Source: Purshia tridentata (taxonomy: Eukaryota > Streptophyta > Magnoliopsida > Rosales > Rosaceae). From it: a DNA stretch of 64,000 nucleotides. Location of the stretch: assembly GCA_003254885.1 (NCBI GenBank), contig QANT01008321.1, positions 1-64,000 on the forward strand, in the 5' to 3' direction. The first letter of the stretch is position 1, and the number at the start of each line of letters is the position of its first letter. Positions 42,011-53,635 of this stretch are shown piece by piece. The position numbers were made by a program, and so were the translations under genes. The notes beneath the pieces were generated by a model, which saw nothing but the letters and a program-made list of their open reading frames with translations, made no database searches and was not told where the DNA came from.

Positions 42011-42100
42011 ATGGAATTTTGGTGTTTTGCTGATATAGGTCATCATTCTTGGATGATTCAGAATTTTTTCCTCCGACACTACACTAGCTCTAGCTCTTAA
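42011..42100 (+). other. 29-codon upstream ORF abutting the main start
   Basis: An ATG at 42011 opens a frame of 29 codons rich in aromatic residues (MEFWCFADIGHHSW near its start) and stops with TAA at 42098-42100. That is one base before the main ATG at 42102. It lies in the presumed second leader exon, which starts after the acceptor CTGATGCAG at 41979. A shorter uORF (ATGTCTTTCATATAG, 41991-42005) precedes it. Initiation here should reduce initiation at the main ATG unless ribosomes reinitiate. Confidence 0.45.
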
Positions 42101-42101
42101 A

Positions 42102-44127
42102 ATGAAACCCAAAACAACTGGTGTGCCTAGAGCTCAGAAGTCCAAACCTTTTCAGGGCGATGGAACTAATTGGGTCCTTATTGCTGGTGGTGCCTTGTTA
42201 AGTACGTTATCAATTCGTCTAGGTTACAAGCTGAAGCAAGCTCTTGACACAAAGCAGCAGGAGAATGGTAGTAATGGTTTGAATGGTCTTTTAATTTGTA
42301 TAACATTGCTTTTCTTTTACATGACTGCTCCTAACTGTTTATGTTGTTTTCAATTTCAGGAAGTGGAAAATCCTCTGAAAGAAGGAAGTCTGCAGGTTGT
42401 CGTGTGCACTCAAATGTTTATTCCTTTACTCAACAAGATGATGGCAGTTGCTTTAATTGCATGTCAGGTATGGATCAGTAATAATTTTTGTTTCAAATTT
42501 CTGAGGGTTAAATGTGACTTAGTTTCTGTTCAGGTTTCAACACAAATTTTGGCCGGTGCTTGATTACCTTCTCTTGCCTAGTTTTCCTTTGGGTATTGGA
42601 GCTTGTATGATATGTGGTGAGATACAATTGTATTGAGAAAATAAGATAATGAGAAACTATGAGTGTTAAATTTTAGAATGGCACCCTAGTCGAACCTGGT
42701 TTTTGTGAATGACAGAAGTAGACTTTTCTCCAAGAGTGGGGCTGAAAAAGTTTAAAATGTTCTTAGATTGGCATGACCTAGAAGTTAATTATGTGTAAAA
42801 ACAGCATGATGGCAAAACAAGTCTCTGTACTAGGATTGATGCTAGTTGAGTTTGATTTCAATTTTATAGTTTTTGTTGTAGTCTATTTGCATTTTTTTCT
42901 TATTTCTATGATCATTAAGCATAAGGTAGTTAGTAACAAAAAGTAGATCCCCTCAAGAAAATAAGAGCTTCAGCTAATGTGGAGGAAGAGACCCACTTAG
43001 ATACACTAGCATATTACTAACACCATTCGCTAGATAACCTCCTGATATTAATTTTACACCCAACATACAAATGCACACTCCTTCATGTGAAATATTCATC
43101 TTTGACGGCATTCAGCAGTTGAGTTAAAATTTTCGTTCATTTTCTAATTGAGCAAGGTCCTTTTTGGGCTAAAAGTTTACCAGAATTCTTTACTTTGGTC
43201 TAATGTGGTCATCTCATTCATAGACGTTGTTGACTGGGGAAGTTGCTTTAGCCCTTTACTTTCTCCGTCATTGTTTAATTTTAATTTCGTTGGAGTTTGG
43301 ACGAGGTATAGCTTGCTAAACTATTTGAGAGTCCATTTATAATAGTAATTTTGTTGTTTCATATGTGTAATGGGTTTGAAATAGGAACTGAGGGCATGAT
43401 GGAGATGAAGTGCCTGCCCAACGGCCAGATGCTGACTGAATCTGATGCAGCTCTGCCTTTGGTCACAGTTCCAGCCCCTGAATTTAACAAGGAGAATGGC
43501 ATTATCTGGGCATCTTCACCTGATAGGCTTGAGTTGCCTCCAAAGCCATTCCTCCACCATTCTAACTGCTCAGATTCTCCATGTGTTTCAGAATCTGGCT
43601 CTGACATCTTCAGTAAGCGGGAAGTAATACAAAAACTGAGGCAACAGTTGAAGAGAAGAGATGAAATGATACTAGAGATGCAGGATCAGATTGTAGAGTT
43701 GCAGAATTCACTGAATGCTCAGCTGGCACATTCTACCCATCTGCAGTCACAGCTTGATGCAGCAAACAGGGACTTTTTTGATTCTGAGAGAGAAATTCAA
43801 AGGCTTAGGAAGGCAATTGCAGATCACTGTGTTGGACATTTGAGCCCCAATGACAAACCATCTCCAGTCGCTATTTGGCAATCTGAAGCAAGAAATTGTC
43901 ATGCCAATGGGTGTCCTGATGGGGAAAGTAATTTTGATGCATCAGAAAAAGGAAGAGGGGATGGGGAGAGGGTTGATATACTCAAGAGGGAAGTAGGAGA
44001 GTTGAAGGAGGTCATAGAAGGAAAGGAGTACTTGCTGCAGAGCTACAAGGAGCAGAAAGCAGAGCTCTCGTTGAAAATCAAAGAGTTGCAGCAGAGACTG
44101 GATTCTCAACTCCCCAATATTCTGTAG
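42102..44127 (+). CDS. Membrane-anchored coiled-coil protein, unnamed plant family
   Basis: Three coding exons (42102-42276, 42360-42467, 43385-44127) give 341 residues. ATG 42102 is the first in this frame; in-frame stops lie just upstream. The leader is probably spliced, from a donor at 40785 to an acceptor at 41979. One hydrophobic segment near residues 17-38 (WVLIAGGALLSTLSIRLGY) suggests an N-terminal membrane anchor. Next come a Lys/Arg-rich stretch (SSERRKSAGCR) and a Cys pair (GSCFNCMSG) near 90. Two coiled coils follow: about 172-245 (REVIQKLRQQLKRRDEM onward) and about 287-340 (ILKREVGELKEVIEGKEYLL onward). I recognise similar plant proteins but know no function. The anchor plus coiled coils suggest a tether or scaffold on an organelle or endomembrane; that is inference. 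Confidence 0.85.
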
Positions 44128-45250
44128 GCACACCTTTAGTTCCTGTGTATTCTTTGCTTATTTCCATTCTCTTCTTTGATTTGAGGTTTCCTGCTCAGAA
44201 GCTTCTTTTTCCTTCTTTCTCTCCTTACCACACTTAGTTTAGTTTAATTCTTTGATGATATACTGTCTTTGAGCATGTATGCAACTTAGGGATGAATGAG
44301 AGTTTGGTGTTTGGAAAGGCAATATATCTTGCATGACCACGTAGCAGGTATGGCCATTTTCTCAGCATGTACTGGAAGTTTCTTTGGGAAAATGTTTCCT
44401 ATAGTCCGCAAATGAGTTTCCAGAACAACTCGGCGTTAATTATTTTATGGTTTCCTACCAGTTCTGCATATCTTTATTTTTTGTTTGATTGCCGTGTGAA
44501 AACTTTGTTAAGGAATTTGAATTTTGGACATGGTAGGTAAATTCTCTACTACTGATCCTTGGCAGCGCAAATGATTCAAACTTCAAATCTTGATGCATGT
44601 TTGGAACTGAATCCAGAGAAGAAAGATAATCATTCTTTATGCATGAATCGACTATAATCCTCTGAATCTTTGGACTCAAAAAATAAGCGCTTTTTAATGC
44701 ACCATTTCCAATTTTCCATTCTAAGCAATTCCGCATTTTAAGATACCTGACTAAAAGAAAGTTTTGGGAGCATATGGTTTTATTAATTTATAATGTTGCC
44801 AAACTGATTCTGAAGCATTGATTAGACTCTCTTTAACTAAATATGTAGTTCCCTCAAAAAGAAAAAACTAAATATTTTGTTCAAATTCAGTCTAGTAAGA
44901 GAACAACATTATCCACTAATAGATATACAGAAAAGCAACAAATGATCAAAATATAAAAACTAAAATCTCTCAAAGGAGATCCTATTGTATCTAATATCGT
45001 TCTAATATCGTGATCCGCGGCAGAGTAGGAGCAAGCCACGAATATAAAAGATATCTAAATCCCATATAACTGCAGTTAGTTGCCAAAATGATCTGTTCCC
45101 TATTTGTAATTTAAATCCAACTGAAGCGTTTGTCCAAGATATTTAAAGAAAGCCCAGACCAGGTAATTTTCCGTGTAATGGGCATTCCTTCTGTCTATGA
45201 ACACAGATTCCCAGTCCATGATCAACATTATTTGGAAAGACTTTTAATAT
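44128..45250. other. Convergent 3' flanks
   Basis: The coiled-coil gene (+) and the BRIP-like gene (-) end toward each other here, so both 3' UTRs lie in this kilobase. The rest is AT-rich. Open frames here show no domain. Confidence 0.6.
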
Positions 45251-48200
45251 TTAACGGGTGTTCAAATCAAATTCACCAACTTCACGCCAGCCATCCTGCA
45301 TGCCTGTGGACCCATTCTCAGTCTCCTCGTCATTCAAAAAATCTTCAGATGGTTCTTTCTCATCTCTCTGCATATTATTTCCCCATCCATTTATCATCTC
45401 TTCTGGGTTACCCGCATGTTCCTGCTCTCTCATGTCATGACCAATTGGATCATTGCCTTGAGATCCAAGTGCACTTGCCCTAATTGGGGCCCGAGCCAAC
45501 ATTTCAGCATGTGCTTGTGACTCAACCCGAGCTTGCTCTGCCTGAACAATTGCTGCCATTCGTAATTTAGCTTCCCGGCCAGCTTTCTCTCTTGAATCAA
45601 GCTCTGCTCTCAATTCCAGACATGTTCGTTTTTCTTCCTGGCAAAGAGCCTGCTCAATCATAAGTCTCTCTTCAGACCGAAATTCCCCCAAAGCTCGTTT
45701 ACGGGAGATAATGTTAAAGGCCAGTGCCTGTTTCTCAAACGTCGCTGTAAACTCTGCAACTTTGGCAGATATGTTGTGATCCCACTGCTGAGAGCGAGAT
45801 GGCATCAGGCCTGTCGTGTCAGAGTCAAGGATTCTGTCATCCTCCTCTGCCTCGTAATCTGCAACTACATGATAAGGCAGTAACCTGCCAATTCAAGGGA
45901 AAAATGGATTTAAGAAAGCCTGAGAAGTGCCACAAATTCTCAAAAGGTCATGCACATACAATTTAAAAGAAACATCTAGAGATAAAGCTTACTACTTTCA
46001 ATCATCAATTTGGAATCATTCAAGTGAGGAGTAGGTACCACCATCTTGACGGTAGCACCTTTACAAATTTGTTCATTATCATAACTAATTTATTGCTTTA
46101 TATAGAAACATCGGACTATAGTGACACTATATGGTCATCATTTAAAATGCCAAATCACCCCAAGTGGAGTTCGCAAGGATATGGTCAATAACTTGGAGAA
46201 AAGAAAAACCACTTGATGAGATGAACAAGATGCCTTCTACCTTGATTTTAAATAAAGATGGCTGTTCACAAGAAAGACAAACTTTTGAGTCATAAGGCCA
46301 TATCAACATTGGATTAATATCAGCTACCAACACTTTAGAAAACCATGCACCCAAAACTACTGAAATGCATACAGAATTTCCAAACAAGATTTATACAATG
46401 GAATGCAATGACATTGGTGGTTCTCTCATCACACTAAGAAGCCCTTGAATGCTGACTGGTTAGGATTGGTTATTAAATTTTAATGTACATGCACATGGGA
46501 TATTTAGAAATAACTGAAAATTAATATATATGCATAAAGTAGCAGTAACAAGTCCTCATGAAACACATAAAATATAGAACATACCCCTTGATAATCTTTA
46601 ATGCATGTGAGATAAACCAGTTAAACCTTCGATATTTAGAGAAGAGAGTACAAATCACCCCTCATATCATGGTCAACCAATGGGGTAAAAAGATCTTATA
46701 TTGTGTCTCCTCAAAAAAAAAAAAAAACAATAATAACTGCCTGTATAGGATAACTCCCATATGAACGTAGCAGTATGCAAACTACCAGATGAAAGGTTAA
46801 AAGGAAAGCTCAAAGTAAATATAAATATAGCCCAGAGCAGCAATAAATGTCGACCCACTTAACTTATTCCAAGTATCCTATAATTATAAGAGATATTTCT
46901 CTTTAGAAAAAACTATAAAAAAACTGCCTGTATAGGGTAACTCCCACATGACACATGACTCCAAGAGAATAAACACACCCTTATATTTCATTTCATAAAT
47001 ATTATACTTTGCTGCCACAAAATTATACCCCTCCCACATACAGATGAGTCCAAGGTTTAACTCTGCTATGAACTGGAGGGGCTACCCTAGGACAAAATGG
47101 CACTAGGGCAGAGAAATCCTAAAGAAAAAAAAATTGTGCAGCATTTATGAACCTTAAAATGTGTGGGACACCATTTTAGACATAGTGCTCAATTACCTAA
47201 AACCTTGCCTACAGCAACGTCCACAGGACTCGATAAAATAGAAAAGCACTTTGCAGAATCCTTCAGTTCAGGCATGTTAAAGAACTTTCAGCGGAACTTC
47301 CATAGTGGCCCAGGGAAGTCATGTCCTTCTCGTCCATTAATGAATAATGATAACATTCTTTTGAAGCTTTAGAAAACATGACAAAGCATGCAATATAGCT
47401 GACAGTTAGTTTGCTAGCAGTGGTAGACAGCAGCTAAAATCCATATCAAAACATAGAAACACAAAATATCAAATGCAACTTCATAGTCTTTTAGATACAA
47501 GATTTTGATACTATAAAAACCATAAGCCAGACTTTCTGTACTTGCATTAAAAGTTGTTGGCATTTCGACAAGCATATGGCTACCTTTTATGGTGTTTACA
47601 ACACATAAGAGATCCTTTTGCTCTATTTCATTCCGTTCTTAGTCAACATGATTCTTTTTCCATATGTATGAGACATTACATATTTACAAGCTCCTATAAC
47701 AACTGTACAAGATGCTATTATACCTGCTCATATACATACAGAAAATATTTCATAGGGTATATATCTTACTGCAAACTTGGAAAGGTATTTCCACAGTACA
47801 CTTTAACATATACCACATACTGGTATCTCTCCCTTTTAGGGTAGAAATGGGGAAGGGGAAAACTTATGTTGCCTGATATATTATATTTGAAACACAAATA
47901 TTGTAAATAATAGGTCATTTCAAACGCAACCATCATAGAAAATCTAAAGACAGTAGAACTTGCTGCAGTTATATGATAGTGAGAAACAAGGACAATACAA
48001 GAACTATCTTGTACACTAATTTGGAATAAAGTTGTTCTATCAATATCAAAGCAACATAATTATCGATATTTAGAATTCCTTTTTTCTTTTTTGAAAAAAA
48101 ATCCTATATATGTTTGTGATCGCCATATTAATACTAGTACAATGTATATTTTAGCAGTTAGCATGTAGCTTTAACTGTACTACCATTTCGGCAAGGGTAG

Positions 48201-49642
48201 ATATGTTATAGTGCTTATAACCACTCAAAAGAATAAATTGGTATTCTCTATTAAGCATTTTATATATTTTATATATTTTAAAATTTTTCATTTTAGGTGA
48301 ACTTCTCCTATTTATAATTTTGTGAGTTACAGTGCAGGATCAACATACAGAGTATATAGGAAAGTAGAGATGACAAGCCTGTTCAGAAAACAATGTAATC
48401 ACCAAAGGGTCTTCTCGAAAGATCAATCTATACATTCACTTTGTATCTGATTTTGGTTCCTATTTTTTGGGAAACAATCTGACAGAGAAAATGAGATAGA
48501 GAGAGCTTATCCAACTCTTACTCTGCCACATGTATTAACAAAGTATTAATCAAATCACAGTGAGTAGTGAACATTTATTGATAAGGAAGTGCCATGTGGC
48601 ACAAAACATCAATTTGCTCTTCCTTATGTACATGAATACTTTACTACAGTACTTTTGCAACTTTATATAATATTTAACAGAATAGGTTTCTGTCTCCATT
48701 AAGGACAACCAAATCCAAGGTTTCTTATGCAGTTGAATATGATAACAAAGTGAGTTGTGTAGCTTATATAAATTTTGGGAATCTTTATCAATGTCAGAGT
48801 TGCAATAGGCCAATGATATGATGCCACATCAAATGCAACCCACTATAGGTGATGGGGTAATGTATGATGTATGAGCAATGAGCGAGTATATAACTACAGC
48901 GGTATTAGCAGTTTCCCGAACAATGCAGTTGGTATATGTGAGTATAATTCAACTACGTCAGAATTTCCAATAAAACCAATGCATACGAATGATACAAACA
49001 TGCAAATCTCAATTTGTAAAACAACTCGGAAGAAAGCACACAGAGCCTAATCAGAAAATGCAACAGATACAGAAACGAAATCGGGTGGAAAAATGATTTT
49101 GATTTTAATGAAACGGGAACTCTAATCAGATAAAGAATTAACCTCTCGCAGGCGTCTTCGAGGGAAGAGAAGGGGCGCTTGAAGTCGGGATGGCAGACCC
49201 GCCAGGCGTCCTGGTACGCCATCTGTAGCTCTGCCTGGTTCCCGGGTCGGATCGTCCTCTGTTGCTGCTGCTGTGGTTGGGGCTGTTGCTGCGGGTTCGC
49301 ATTAGGGTTTTGTTGGAGATTAGGAGCAGAATTAGGGATATGGTTAGGGTTAGGGTTAGGGTTAGGGTTAGGGTTAGGGTTTGGTTGAAGATTGAGGGCT
49401 CGGAGTGGGCGTAAATGGGCGTCGATGTTGGAAGGGAAACGAGAAATGGCAGCGGCTTGTTGCACTTGTTGCTGTTGTCTTTGTAGTTGTTGTAAAAGCA
49501 ATAACTGTTGCTGCTGATGTTGCTGCTGCTGTTGCTGTTGATGCTGCTGTTGTTGCTGCTGCTGTTGCTGGTGGTGGTGGTGTTGTTGTTGCTGTACCAT
49601 TAGTTGCTGTTGGTGTTGAGCCAATGCCTTTGCCTCTTCCAT
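45251..49642 (-). CDS. GLTSCR-domain SWI/SNF subunit, BRIP1/2-like
   Basis: Two exons, 49143-49642 and 45251-45884, joined across a 3.26-kb intron that splits an Arg codon, give 377 residues. Residues 9-65 are almost pure Gln with some His and Leu. LRPLRALNLQPNP then leads into an Asn-Pro run and a second Gln tract. The GLTSCR domain at about 142-180 (AYQDAWRVCHPDFKRPFSS, then LLPYHVVADYEAEEDD) is the shared signature with animal GLTSCR1/BICRA. The C-terminal half is charged and probably helical, and ends EVGEFDLNTR. In Arabidopsis the two homologues, BRIP1 and BRIP2, are core subunits of a BRAHMA-containing SWI/SNF complex. Role: complex integrity and chromatin remodelling in the nucleus. 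Subtype cannot be assigned. Confidence 0.9.
49344..49379. repeat. (TTAGGG)6 inside the BRIP-like coding exon
   Basis: Six exact TTAGGG units on the plus strand. On the coding strand they read AACCCT repeats and encode alternating Asn-Pro. Plant telomeres normally use TTTAGGG, so this looks like a coding microsatellite rather than a telomere relic. Confidence 0.9.
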
Positions 49643-50760
49643 TTTTCTCTCCCTAAAACAAAATTAATCTCCTCTTTTATTATTTATTTTTCTCTATCTC
49701 TGTCTGTGAAGACTTTGTCTGCTGCTTTTTCAGTGATGATATGATCCCTCATCCGTAAAGGCAGATCATATAGGTCAAAAAAATGTCCAAATTAATTGTG
49801 TACTCGACCTCACCTGAACGCTGCCCTTTCTCTCTCGATTCACTTTCATCATTGATATTTTTGTTTATTATTCTCATTTTATAATTTATTTTAAAATTTA
49901 AACCGTTCATGTTTTAAATAATTATATAAATATTATTTTTATAGAAATTAATTAAATTTAAAATTGTTATAAATAAATTAATAATAAATCAAATTATTAC
50001 TAAAACTTTATATTTATTTAATTACAATTACATAATCATGACTTCTAATTTGATTGATTTTTTATAAAAATAATCTTTAAAATTAAATATAAAAAATAAA
50101 TAATTCAGATTATAAAATAAAAATAATAAATAAAAAAATCGGTGAAAAAAATGGATTAGAAAAAGTTGATAGCATTCCATATTTGAAAATATAGAGAATA
50201 GTAACCAATAAAGTATTACCATTCTCATATCCTTTAATTATTCAAAATTTACTTTTCAATAATTTTCTCATGTATTATGTTTAAAGTTTAAACTAATATT
50301 TTTAAATGTTAGTGTTAGATAATTTGGTATTAAAAGCTCATATAAATATTTGTCTCAAGTGATGGGAATTGCAAACCCAAGCGGGCTAATAGTTTCAAAT
50401 TCCTATGGTTATCTCAATTCTCAACTCATATAAAAGGTAACATATTCTCAGGTGTGTACTTAGCAAATATGAGACTAAATCTCATACTAATTTTTTTTTA
50501 TAAAAACGATATGGCAGTTTCATAGCTAAGTAATTTTATTATTCTTATATAAATTGTGATTTATTTATTTATTTGTTCATGGACAAGCTGAAGCCCAAAA
50601 CAAAAGAACTACTGAGCAACAACCCTGGTCCTAGTCAAAAGAGGCACATAATGGTCCAAAAACGGAAGGAGAGTGGGGCGAAGCTATGCAAGCCCATCAC
50701 AAACCGGTGCTCAGATCAGACAAATGGTCTGCAACAAATTTTTGCTATCTGTAGATATGA
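49643..50760. other. BRIP-like promoter and AT-rich spacer
   Basis: The first few hundred bases hold the promoter and leader of the BRIP-like gene. From about 49850 to 50560 the sequence is strongly AT-rich. The last 200 bases may be the 3' tail of the LINE scrap that follows. Confidence 0.5.
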
Positions 50761-51118
50761 TCACTGAACAAATCCAATCCCTCCTTGTAATAACCTCCTT
50801 GCAGCTAGCAATAAGGCACAGAGAGAATGACCGTCTTTAATGTCACTATTCACCATGCAAATGCACAGCAGGAGCTGAATGAGAATCAACAATAACCTGC
50901 CTGACCCTAAGTCCCAAGTCACACACATAGAAGCCATTAAGCCATTCACCATACTCATTCCTCAAGAGACCTCCAGCCCCAATCCTACCACAACCACACA
51001 AGAAACTACCATCTACATTCACTTTGAACCAACAAGTATCAGGATTTAGGAACAGCCCAATGCAGGCGCACAATCTGTTAGCCTCAAGCCATGTGCTAGC
51101 AAAATGGAGAAGCATAGT
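50761..51118 (-). mobile_element. LINE fragment, RNase H-like region
   Basis: The minus strand encodes WFKVNVDGSF, IGAGGLLRNEYGEWLNGF, then IVDSHSAPAV, and, after a frame change, HSLCALLLAARRLL. This is the order found in the RNase H-like domain at the end of plant L1-type LINE ORF2. The middle part (the usual AELWAL region) is missing and the frame changes near 50900. No other LINE domain is close by, so it is a short dead remnant. Confidence 0.7.
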
Positions 51119-51951
51119 CTAAGTAGAACTGGGAAATTCAAACCTCTCATTAAAAATTTTGAAATCAAGTCTCTGTATATGATCACACAAAAATGAATGA
51201 TTGTGTTCATAAATCTATCAAATAAGGAGGGAAAGTTGATCAAGGTAAGAACCATGTGATAATTTGTGGAAAAAAAAATAATTTTTTGTTCCAATAGATT
51301 CATATATTTTAAATGTGATGAGCAAATTTAATGGATCAAATAGAATCACCCTTTACCAAGCCCACAGCCTGTATTTCTCTAATTTTAAGAACTACACCTT
51401 CATCCTAAGATTCCTAACATAAATTAAAAGCACCAAAGTTTGTGAACAACAATTCCATAAACTAAACCAATTAACAAATCCTTCCGTTTGGAAGTTCTCT
51501 CATGCATTTAACATAGAAGAATATCAATACCTGAATACTGCTAAAATTGAAAAATATATAACGTTGGACAATCTCCTCCAAGTTTTTAACAAATTTAAAT
51601 TTAATATAAAATGACTTAAAACTCAATTCCAACCATTCCCTAATTATCTTTTCCAATTTTGGGGAATTCTTAGAGAAAAACCATTACTAACAAAGTGAAA
51701 TTTTCCCCAAATTTGACTTTTACCATTCCACAACCACATGCTTTTTCAAAAAAAAAAAAAAANCAAAAAAAAAAAAAAAAAAAAAAAAACTCGAAAACAA
51801 AATACATATTAGGAAATTAGGAATTAGGATTATCAAATAGTTTAGTCCACTGTAAATATAAAAGCATGTTTCAGCCAGATGCTGAACAAATTCTACAAAA
51901 CACAGCACTTCCAGTCCAACATTACACACAAATCAGAAATCAGGCAAATTT
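51119..51951. other. AT-rich spacer with an unresolved A run
   Basis: AT-rich, with a poly-A tract at about 51748-51789 holding an undetermined base (N at 51763). The right end probably includes the POLD4 3' UTR. No gene seen. Confidence 0.5.
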
Positions 51952-52775
51952 CTAAATGCGACCATCCCACAAGCACTCAGAGCCAGAAACTTTACCACAC
52001 TTCAAAAGACTCTCCACTTCCTTAGGAGGGTTCAAACCCAGACTGCACGCACGCTCCCACCGTCCTAGTCTGGTCATCCCAAGGCACGGTCCGTATGCCA
52101 TGTTCATATCAAATTGCCTCAGCACCTCCTCTTGTTCATCATAATCATCTATCAACCAAAAAATAAACATCTGTCATCACTCCAACCGTACCTAGTTTAT
52201 TGATTCGATAGTGGAAAAAATTCGAGAATGCACAGGAAGAAAAACAGATTTATTAGCAAACTATGAAAAATACATCCGAACACCAATAATCATAAAAGAC
52301 ATCCTAGAATGAAAACAAACAGTTTAAAAAAACATTGAATAGTGAATTTCTGTGTAGCTAAAGCAGGAGCGGAATTCGAAAAAATGGGGTCTCCAGAATC
52401 TGGGATCGGTTTGAATTTTTAAAACTACATTAACGAGGTCATCATCCATAGTAGTGTCGTTGTAGTCGTCAGATGCAAACTCGCCTGAATTGAAAGTGCG
52501 GTATCGAAAACCCTAACAAACTCTCAGAACAGGAAAAAAAAAACCAGAAAATTTCTATACAATATACAAACTAAGAAGAGAAACAGACCTTTGAGGTCAG
52601 AAGAGCCGTGGGAAATGAGGGCGGTGGGTTGGGTGACACCCGAGCCGAAAGAGGCGGCAGCTTTGGGGTGGGTGGGCGATTGCAGTTTCTTCTTCTTAGA
52701 GATACCGCCAATGCTACTGCTTTTCCTTTGCCTGTAAAAACCCTTCATATTCCCTGCTTTTGAACTTGTTGCCAT
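51952..52775 (-). CDS. POLD4: DNA polymerase delta subunit 4 (p12)
   Basis: Two exons, 52589-52775 and 51952-52148, give 127 residues. The join G|AT restores an Asp (LKDDYDEQEEV). The N-terminus has NMKGFYRQRKSS followed by a basic Lys/Ser stretch. The conserved POLD4 core is at about 63-110 (VLRQFDMNMAYGPC, LGMTRLGRWERA, LGLNPPKEVE) and the tail is ECLWDGRI. This is the smallest subunit of polymerase delta; it stabilises the complex and helps PCNA contact at the replication fork. Length fits the plant family. The 440-base intron holds a possible frame-breaking exon (see findings). A telo-box lies 9 bases before the ATG. It is the second replication gene in the window after ORC3. Confidence 0.95.
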
Positions 52776-53635
52776 CTTCGTCTTAGGGTTTAGGATCTCC
52801 TTTCAATTCTCTTACTTTCAAATTTTGAATTCCTTTCCTCTTCAACAATAATAAACCATTATAAATTTAGAATTTTATAGCATCTTTACCGGTTCTATTT
52901 TATTAAAAGATCCTTGTCCTACCTCCTGGCCCCCAAACATTTACAATTTCTATTCTCTTCATATAATATGTAATATTTCTACTTTCCTCCACCTAGTTAA
53001 TTATTTATTTTTATAGTTTCATTAGGACCTGGGAGAATATTTTTATATGTCTTCTTTATGACGGTATGTTCTCTGTGTGTTCTTCTTAGTGGTGAATGGT
53101 AACTCATAAGACGCAATGTGTGTGTGTGTTTTTTTTTATAACGAAGAGAGAGTTATTAAAATTGAAATAATCATTAGTAAAAACAACTTTAAAAATAAAT
53201 TCAAAATTTCTTAGGATTTAATTTTGTATATGGACGGAGCAGTCAATAATTAAAAGTTTAGGTAAATTAGGAAGAAATTGAGTTAGGAGGAGAGAAGCTT
53301 AATCTAAAAGCGCAATTCGAGATTAAAAGCGCTAAAGTTAGAAGAGCATCCATTAAGTAGGCACAAATGTAAAGAAATATTAAAATACTTTATTGATTTA
53401 CATGGAATTTGCTATACAATAAATCAGTAGGCACAAATTTAAAGAAAAAACAACCACTAAGTAGTAACTAACAAGAAAGAAATTAAAAACTTAGGGGTTT
53501 TAATAAACGTAAAGTTGTAAGGAAGTTTTACAACCTTTAGTATATAAGTTAAAAACAAAAAAAAGGCTTAAATTGTACCCCAAAATAGTATATTTATATT
53601 TAGCGATTTCACATGCTGCTACTTGAGAGTTTGGG
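52776..53635. other. Spacer between POLD4 and the folate transporter
   Basis: Both neighbours read leftwards. Next to 52776 is the POLD4 promoter, including the telo-box. The region near 53600 should be the 3' UTR of the transporter gene. A short (GT)n run then T-rich run lies at about 53117-53140. Otherwise AT-rich, no gene. Confidence 0.5.
52784..52791 (-). promoter_or_regulatory. Telo-box before POLD4
   Basis: AAACCCTA on the gene strand, within CTAAACCCTAAG, 9 to 16 bases upstream of the POLD4 ATG. Confidence 0.6.

Noticed and set aside
49344-49379. Interstitial telomere relic
   Set aside because: The unit is TTAGGG rather than the plant TTTAGGG, and the array is in frame within a conserved coding exon.
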